Shown here: positions 34,007-38,882 of the stretch, piece after piece | How positions within the stretch are numbered: the first letter of the stretch is position 1 | How the letters are laid out: every line of letters starts with the position of its first letter | Assembly: GCA_016790635.1 (NCBI GenBank) | Contig: JAEUOR010000069.1 | Location: 1-38,882 of the forward strand | Direction of reading: 5' to 3' | DNA length: 38,882 bases | DNA from: Burkholderiales bacterium | GTDB taxonomy: Bacteria; Pseudomonadota; Gammaproteobacteria; Burkholderiales; JAEUOS01 | Program-made: the position numbers and the translations under genes | The notes under the pieces: generated by a model | Told to the model about the DNA's origin: nothing | The model's input: the letters and a program-made list of their open reading frames with translations, nothing else | The model's database searches: none

Positions 34007-34948
34007 ATGCTGGCGTTTCTCGTCAAGCGCATCGCCGCCACGATCCCGGTGCTCCTGATCGTCGCGGTGCTGGTGTTCCTGCTCCTGCGCCTCACCCCCG
34101 GCGACCCGGCAGCGATCATCGCCGGCGACGCCGCCTCGCCCGAGAACGTCGCCAAGATCCGCGAGAACCTGGGGCTTTCCAAGCCGCTGGTCACGCAGTT
34201 CGCCATCTGGTTCGGGCATCTGCTGGAGGGTGACCTCGGCCAGTCCTACTTTTTCAAGATGCAGGTCTCGACCCTGATCTCGCAGCGCATCGAGCCGACG
34301 CTCGCGCTGTCGTTCTGCACCATCGTGATCGCCATCGTCGTCGCCGTTCCCCTGGGGGTGATCGCCGCCTGGCGTCAGGGCGGCTGGCTGGACCGCGCGC
34401 TGATGGGCTTTTCGGTCATGGGTTTTTCCATCCCCGTCTTCGTGCTCGCCTATCTCCTGATCTGGCTGATCTCGATCAAGCTGGGCTGGCTCCCGGTGCA
34501 GGGCTACGAGCGCCTGGAAAAAGGTTTCGTGCCCTTCATCCGTCACCTGATCCTGCCTTCGATCACGCTTTCGGTGATCTACATCGCGCTCATCGCCCGC
34601 GTCACGCGAGCGGCGGTGCAGGAAGTCCTGTCCGAGGACTACATCCGCACCGCACGCGCCAAGGGCCTGCCCGAGAACCGTGTCCTGATCGGCCATGCGC
34701 TGGCCAACGCGGCGGTGCCCATCATCACCGTCATCGGCATCGGCATCGCGCTTTTGATCGGCGGGGTGGTCGTCACCGAATCGGTCTACGGCATTCCGGG
34801 TCTGGGGCGCCTCACGGTGGACGCGGTGCTGGCGCGGGACTTCCCGACCATCCAGGGCGTGATTCTTTTCTTCTCCTTCGTCTACGTGCTCATCAACCTC
34901 TTAGTCGACGTCTCCTATCTGTTCTTCGACCCGCGCATCCGCTACTGA
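34007..34948 (+). CDS. ABC transporter permease, DppB type, rightward operon
   Basis: The 313-residue permease starts MLAFLVKRIAATIPVLLIVAVLVFLLLRLTPGDPAA, the standard DppB N-terminus. It contains the coupling loop YIRTARAKGLPENRVLIGHALANA and the ending YGIPGLGRLTVDAVLARDFP and FFDPRIRY. GGAG is located 8 nt upstream of the ATG. It pairs with the DppC-type permease 26 nt downstream. It resembles the leftward DppB-type protein only at family level, so the two importers are not a recent duplication. Confidence 0.94.
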   Translation: MLAFLVKRIAATIPVLLIVAVLVFLLLRLTPGDPAAIIAGDAASPENVAKIRENLGLSKPLVTQFAIWFGHLLEGDLGQSYFFKMQVSTLISQRIEPTLALSFCTIVIAIVVAVPLGVIAAWRQGGWLDRALMGFSVMGFSIPVFVLAYLLIWLISIKLGWLPVQGYERLEKGFVPFIRHLILPSITLSVIYIALIARVTRAAVQEVLSEDYIRTARAKGLPENRVLIGHALANAAVPIITVIGIGIALLIGGVVVTESVYGIPGLGRLTVDAVLARDFPTIQGVILFFSFVYVLINLLVDVSYLFFDPRIRY

Positions 34949-34974
34949 AGACCGAAGCCTCACCCGCACCGTCC

Positions 34975-35901
34975 ATGTCCGCCGCCGCCATCGACTTATC
35001 CACCGAATCGGCCAACGTCGCCCTGCGTCCCTCGGTGTGGAAGCGCCTCAAGGCGCACTGGGGCGTCAAGGTCGGCGGCACCGCGTTCGCGCTTCTCTTC
35101 GCCATCGCGCTCGCCGCGCCCTGGCTCGGCACGGTCGATCCGACGCTCTTCGACCCCGGCAGCCGCGACCTCCTGCCTGGTGCGCAGGGCGAGATCACGA
35201 CACTCGAAGGCGAGAGCATCAAGCACACCTTCCTGATGGGCTCGGACTCGTTCGGGCGCGACATCCACAGCCGGGTCATCTACGGCACGCGCGTCTCGCT
35301 CATCGTCGGTTTTGCCTGTGCGCTCCTGGCGGTGTTCCTGGGCGTGCTCGCGGGACTTTCGGCCGGCTACCTGCGCTGGCTCGACATGCCCCTCATGCGG
35401 GTCATGGACGGCATCATGGCCATCCCCGGCATCCTGATCGCCATCGCGCTGGTTGCGCTGTGGAAAGCCAGCCTGCTCACGGTCATCGTCGCGATCGCGA
35501 TTCCCGAGATACCGCGGGTCACGCGCCTGGTGCGCTCGCTGGTGCTGTCGATCCGCGAGGAGCCCTATGTCGAGGCCGCCGTTTCGCTGGGCACGCCGAC
35601 CTGGAAGATCATGTTCGGCCACATCCTGCCCAACACCGTCGCACCGCTCACCGTGCAGGGTACCTATATCTGCGCCGCGGCCATCCTCACCGAGGCCATC
35701 CTGTCCTTCCTGGGCGTGGGCCTGCCGACCGACATCCCGACCTGGGGCAACATCATGGCCGAGGGGCGCGTGCAGTTCCAGCAGTTCCCGCACAACGTGT
35801 TCTTCCCCGGCATCTTCCTGGCCGTGACGGTGCTGGCGGTCAACATCCTGGGCGACGGGCTGCGCGACACCCTCGATCCGAAGATGGCCAAGCGCGCATG
35901 A
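34975..35901 (+). CDS. ABC transporter permease, DppC type, rightward operon
   Basis: The 308-residue permease has a cytoplasmic N-terminal tail, a first span (VGGTAFALLFAIALAAPWLG), the motif GSDSFGRDIHSRVIYGTRVSL and the ATPase-docking loop YVEAAVSLGTPTWKIMFGHILPN. The ribosome-binding site is not obvious. The stop overlaps the LysE/RhtB start by 4 nt. Confidence 0.93.
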   Translation: MSAAAIDLSTESANVALRPSVWKRLKAHWGVKVGGTAFALLFAIALAAPWLGTVDPTLFDPGSRDLLPGAQGEITTLEGESIKHTFLMGSDSFGRDIHSRVIYGTRVSLIVGFACALLAVFLGVLAGLSAGYLRWLDMPLMRVMDGIMAIPGILIAIALVALWKASLLTVIVAIAIPEIPRVTRLVRSLVLSIREEPYVEAAVSLGTPTWKIMFGHILPNTVAPLTVQGTYICAAAILTEAILSFLGVGLPTDIPTWGNIMAEGRVQFQQFPHNVFFPGIFLAVTVLAVNILGDGLRDTLDPKMAKRA

Positions 35902-36566
35902 TGTTCGGCATCCACGACCTGGCGCTCTTCGTCGCCGCCGGGGTGATCCTCAACCTCACCCCGGGGCCGGACACCTTTTTGATCGTCACGCGCTCCTCGA
36001 CCCTGGGGGCGCGTGCGGGCTTCGCCGTGGTCGCCGGCATCTTCTGCGGTTGCTTCGTGCACATCGTCGCGGCGGCCGTCGGACTGTCGGCCATCCTCGT
36101 CGCCTCCGCGACCGCCTTTTCCGTCATCAAGTTCGCCGGTGCGGCCTATCTCATCTATATCGGCGTGCAGCTCCTGATCGCGCCGGCGCGGCCGCTGACA
36201 TCCGGCAACGCGAACACCCCGGCTGCGGGTGCGGCAGGCGCGGCGAGTGCCAATGGGGGGCCGGGCCTGCGGCGCTTGTTCGCCGAAGGCTTTCTGTGCA
36301 ATGCGCTCAACCCCAAGGTCGCGGTGTTCTTCCTGGCCTTCCTGCCGCAGTTCGTCGATCCAGGCCAGGGCGACGCAGCCACGGCCTTCCTGGTCCTGGG
36401 GATGATCTTCAACCTGACCGGCATCGTCTGGAACAGCTGCACCAACTTCCTGGCATCGCGCTTTCGCGTGCTGTTGCGCGAACCGGCGGCGGCGCTTCTG
36501 GTCAATCGCATCGCCGGGGTCTGCTTCCTGGGTTTCGGCGTCAAGCTCGCGGTGACCGAGCGATGA
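35898..36566 (+). CDS. LysE/RhtB-family amino acid exporter
   Basis: The 222-residue inner-membrane exporter has the family motif LTPGPDTFLIV (residues 20-30), about five to six hydrophobic spans, and the second conserved block GFLCNALNPKVAVFFLAFLPQF. RhtB proteins are usually 205-210 residues; the extra length is an Ala/Gly-rich loop at about residues 98-123. I chose the ATG at 35898, which overlaps the DppC-type stop (ATGA). Its own stop overlaps the ATPase start by 4 nt. It therefore sits translationally coupled inside an ABC importer operon. Its substrate is unknown, but it may discharge amino acids freed from the imported compound. Confidence 0.9.
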   Translation: MMFGIHDLALFVAAGVILNLTPGPDTFLIVTRSSTLGARAGFAVVAGIFCGCFVHIVAAAVGLSAILVASATAFSVIKFAGAAYLIYIGVQLLIAPARPLTSGNANTPAAGAAGAASANGGPGLRRLFAEGFLCNALNPKVAVFFLAFLPQFVDPGQGDAATAFLVLGMIFNLTGIVWNSCTNFLASRFRVLLREPAAALLVNRIAGVCFLGFGVKLAVTER

Positions 36567-38176
36567 GCGCCATCCTCGACATCCGCAACCTCGCCATCGC
36601 GCTGCCCAAGGGCGGCGACCGCCGGCACGCGGTCGAGGGCGTCAACCTCTCGGTGGCGCGCGGCGAGATCGTCTGCCTGGTCGGCGAGTCCGGCTCGGGC
36701 AAGTCGGTCATCGCGCATGCGGTGATGGGCCTGTCGCCCAAGGAACTCAAGGCCACCTCCGGCGAGATCCTGCTCGAAGGCGAGGATATCCTCAAGGCCA
36801 CGCCGGATCGCCTGCGCGAACTGCGCTGCGTGCGCATGTCGATGATCTTCCAGGAGCCGATGACGGCCCTCAATCCGGTCATGCGCTGCGGCGAGCAGAT
36901 CGACGAAGTGCTGGCCATGCACACGACGCTTCCGGCCGAGGAACGCCGCGCGCGCGTCAAGCGCATCGTCGAGGAGGTGCATCTGCCCGACCCGGAGCGG
37001 ATGCTCGCGTCCTATCCGCACCAGCTCTCCGGCGGGCAGCGCCAGCGCATCATGATCGCGATCGCCCTCATCATGGAGCCGGTGCTCCTGATCGCCGATG
37101 AGCCGACCACGGCGCTGGACGTGACCACCCAGGCGCAGATCCTGAAGCTCATCCGCGAGCTGCAGCAAAGGCACGGTACCGGCGTGCTCTTCATCACCCA
37201 CGACTTCGGCGTCGTGGCCGAGATCGCCGACCGCGTCGCCGTGCTGCGCCTGGGGCACCTGGTCGAGACGCGCGCCAAGGTCGACCTGCTCGCCAGGCCC
37301 GAGCACGACTACACCAAGATGCTGATCGCCTCGGTGCCGTCGATCGTGCCGCGTCAGCGCGACATCGACGCGGCCGCGCCGATCGTGCTCAAGACCACGG
37401 GCCTGGCGAAGATCTACTCCAGCGGCGGCTTTCTTGCCAAGAAAAGGGAAGTGCGCGCCGCCGAGGACGTGAACCTGGAACTGCGTCGCGGCCAGACGCT
37501 GGGCATCGTCGGTGAATCGGGTTCGGGCAAGTCGACCGTGGCGCGCGCCATCGCGCGCTTGATCGACCCGACCGCGGGCAGCGTGCTTCTGGGCACGGAC
37601 GAGATCGCGACCATCGGCGTGCGCGCGTTGCGGCCGCTCCGGCGCCGCGTGCAGATCGTCTTCCAGGATCCCTACCGCAGCCTCAATCCGCGCCGCACCG
37701 TGGGCGAGGCGATCATCGAGGGCCCGCTCAACTACGGTACCTCGCGCAGCGAAGCGATGGCGCGCGCCCGGAAGCTCATGGAGACCGTGCGCCTCGACCC
37801 CGAGGCGTTGACGCGCTACCCGCACCAGTTCTCCGGCGGCCAGCGCCAGCGTATCTGCATCGCCCGCGCGCTCGCGATGGAACCGGAACTCCTTATCGCC
37901 GACGAGGCCGTCTCGGCGCTCGACGTCTCGGTGCAGGCCCAGGTGCTCGAATTGTTGGACGAGATCCGCGACCGCATGAACCTGGCCATGCTCTTCATCA
38001 CCCATGACCTGCGCGTCGCCGCACAGGTGTGCGACCATGTCGCGGTCATGTCCAAGGGCCGGGTGGTCGAGTACGGCGCGGCCGCGCAGGTCTTCGGGGC
38101 ACCGCAGCACGCCTACACCCAGGCCCTGTTTGCCGCAGCGCCTGGGCGCGGATACGAGTTCGGCACCGCACCCTGA
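36563..38176 (+). CDS. Tandem ABC ATPase, DppD-DppF fusion (GsiA/YejF-like)
   Basis: The 537-residue protein carries both ATPases of the rightward importer in one chain. Half 1 has Walker A GESGSGKS (41-48), LSGGQ (155-159) and LLIADEPTTALD. Half 2 has Walker A GESGSGKST (317-325), FSGGQ (423-427) and LLIADEAVSALD. The D-type half comes first and the F-type half second, as in GsiA and YejF. Neither half carries the Cys-rich oligopeptide C-terminal extension seen in the two leftward ATPases. The ATG overlaps the exporter stop by 4 nt. Confidence 0.95.
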   Translation: MSAILDIRNLAIALPKGGDRRHAVEGVNLSVARGEIVCLVGESGSGKSVIAHAVMGLSPKELKATSGEILLEGEDILKATPDRLRELRCVRMSMIFQEPMTALNPVMRCGEQIDEVLAMHTTLPAEERRARVKRIVEEVHLPDPERMLASYPHQLSGGQRQRIMIAIALIMEPVLLIADEPTTALDVTTQAQILKLIRELQQRHGTGVLFITHDFGVVAEIADRVAVLRLGHLVETRAKVDLLARPEHDYTKMLIASVPSIVPRQRDIDAAAPIVLKTTGLAKIYSSGGFLAKKREVRAAEDVNLELRRGQTLGIVGESGSGKSTVARAIARLIDPTAGSVLLGTDEIATIGVRALRPLRRRVQIVFQDPYRSLNPRRTVGEAIIEGPLNYGTSRSEAMARARKLMETVRLDPEALTRYPHQFSGGQRQRICIARALAMEPELLIADEAVSALDVSVQAQVLELLDEIRDRMNLAMLFITHDLRVAAQVCDHVAVMSKGRVVEYGAAAQVFGAPQHAYTQALFAAAPGRGYEFGTAP

Positions 38177-38238
38177 AGCAGGGCCGCTCGCGTGCGCCTC
38201 CGGCCGCGTCCCGGGCTCCTGCGTTCCTGCCGGGCCGG
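38177..38238. other. Convergent gap between the ATPase fusion and the dehydrogenase
   Basis: Sixty-two bases between two genes that end toward each other. It is G/C-rich without a T run, so I call no terminator. Confidence 0.5.
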
Positions 38239-38882
38239 CTAGCTCTGTTTCCGCGCTGTCTTGTCCGGGCCCCGCCCCGTCGATCCGCGTGTTGCCGGCC
38301 GGCTGGGCATCGCGGCCCACACCTCGGCGGTTGCTGCGGTGTCGTGCTCGGACAATCCCATCGCCATCGCGGCGCTGTAGACCCCCGCGCTGGCATTGAG
38401 CAGAGGGGTGGCACAGTCCACCGCGCGCGCCATGTCTGCCATGATCTGCATGTCCTTTTGCCAGATGCCGATCTTCATCGAGGCGGGCTGGTATCGGCGA
38501 TCGAGCATCATGGGCACGCGCAGGCGCATCAGGCCAGTGCCGATGTAGGGACTCTCGCCCATGTGGCGCAGGGCGATGCGCGGATCGAGCCCCATGTGCC
38601 GGCAGAAGGACACCATTTCCGCGCAGGCCACGTTGAAGATGCCCACCAGGTGATTGGCCGCCAGCTTCAGCTTGGTGCCGCTGCCGAAACGGCCCACGCG
38701 CGGCGCATCGAGGGTGAAGCAGGCCACCCAGTCGCGCACCTCGCGGCAGGCATCTGCCGGGCCGCTCAGGTACATGATCCAGTTCTCCTGCGGCCGCGGA
38801 TTGGCCGTGCCGCTGATCGGCGCGTCCAGCATGATGCGGCCCTGCGAGCGCAGGACCCGGGCAGCGCGCTCCTTGTCGGCCA
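38239..38882 (-). CDS. Beta-hydroxyacid dehydrogenase, 3-hydroxyisobutyrate dehydrogenase family (5' truncated)
   Basis: The visible 213 residues are the C-terminal two thirds of an NAD(P)-dependent beta-hydroxyacid dehydrogenase. They begin at codon GCC at the window end and include IMLDAPISGT (substrate-binding DAPxSG motif) and the catalytic motif GSGTKLKLAANH with its Lys and Asn. The helical dimerisation domain follows (MGLDPRIALRHMGESPY and KDMQIMADMA). The NAD-binding Rossmann part, about 80-90 residues, lies beyond the window. Relatives include tartronate semialdehyde reductase and glyoxylate reductase; the substrate cannot be fixed. It converges on the rightward ABC operon. Confidence 0.88.
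   Translation of the reverse strand, partial: ADKERAARVLRSQGRIMLDAPISGTANPRPQENWIMYLSGPADACREVRDWVACFTLDAPRVGRFGSGTKLKLAANHLVGIFNVACAEMVSFCRHMGLDPRIALRHMGESPYIGTGLMRLRVPMMLDRRYQPASMKIGIWQKDMQIMADMARAVDCATPLLNASAGVYSAAMAMGLSEHDTAATAEVWAAMPSRPATRGSTGRGPDKTARKQS

Overview
The window is high-GC DNA (roughly two thirds G+C by eye), coding-dense and operon-rich. A dissimilatory nitrate reductase operon followed by a PpiC-type isomerase, plus three tripartite-tricarboxylate 'Bug' solute-binding receptors, points to a facultatively denitrifying betaproteobacterium (Burkholderiales or Rhodocyclales type). This assignment is an inference from gene content. No rRNA, tRNA, CRISPR array, insertion sequence or phage gene was seen.

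Region 1 (1-7980, + strand) is a respiratory operon: narG (its first ~56 codons lie outside the window), narH, narJ, narI, a parvulin-type peptidyl-prolyl isomerase and a beta-carbonic anhydrase, all joined by overlaps or gaps of 15 nt or less. All iron-sulfur, heme and Mo ligands that can be checked are intact.

Region 2 (8033-23476, - strand) is one long catabolic unit with a divergent LysR regulator (23564-24532, +). In transcription order it holds hyuA-hyuB (pair 2), a Bug receptor, a XenA/YqjM-like old yellow enzyme, two more Bug receptors, hyuA-hyuB (pair 1), an amidohydrolase-fold protein that has lost most metal ligands, an acyl-CoA synthetase and, after a 137-nt gap with an FNR-like box, a LigAB-type extradiol dioxygenase. 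The first ten genes are joined by overlaps of up to 4 nt or gaps of up to 34 nt. The set suggests uptake of an organic acid or cyclic amide/lactone-like compound, C=C reduction, ATP-dependent ring opening or carboxylation, CoA activation and aromatic ring cleavage. The substrate is unknown. This is the best candidate in the window for an undescribed pathway.

Region 3 (24632-38176) holds two back-to-back ABC importers of the peptide/opine/nickel family. The leftward one has two paralogous binding proteins (one Sec-type, one Tat-type), two permeases and two separate ATPases. The rightward one has a binding protein, a terminator, two permeases, a LysE/RhtB exporter and a tandem ATPase fused in one chain. 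The 403-nt gap between them holds promoter-like elements and paired GTATAC sites.

Region 4 (38239-38882, - strand) is the 3' part of a beta-hydroxyacid dehydrogenase (3-hydroxyisobutyrate dehydrogenase family), cut by the window end.
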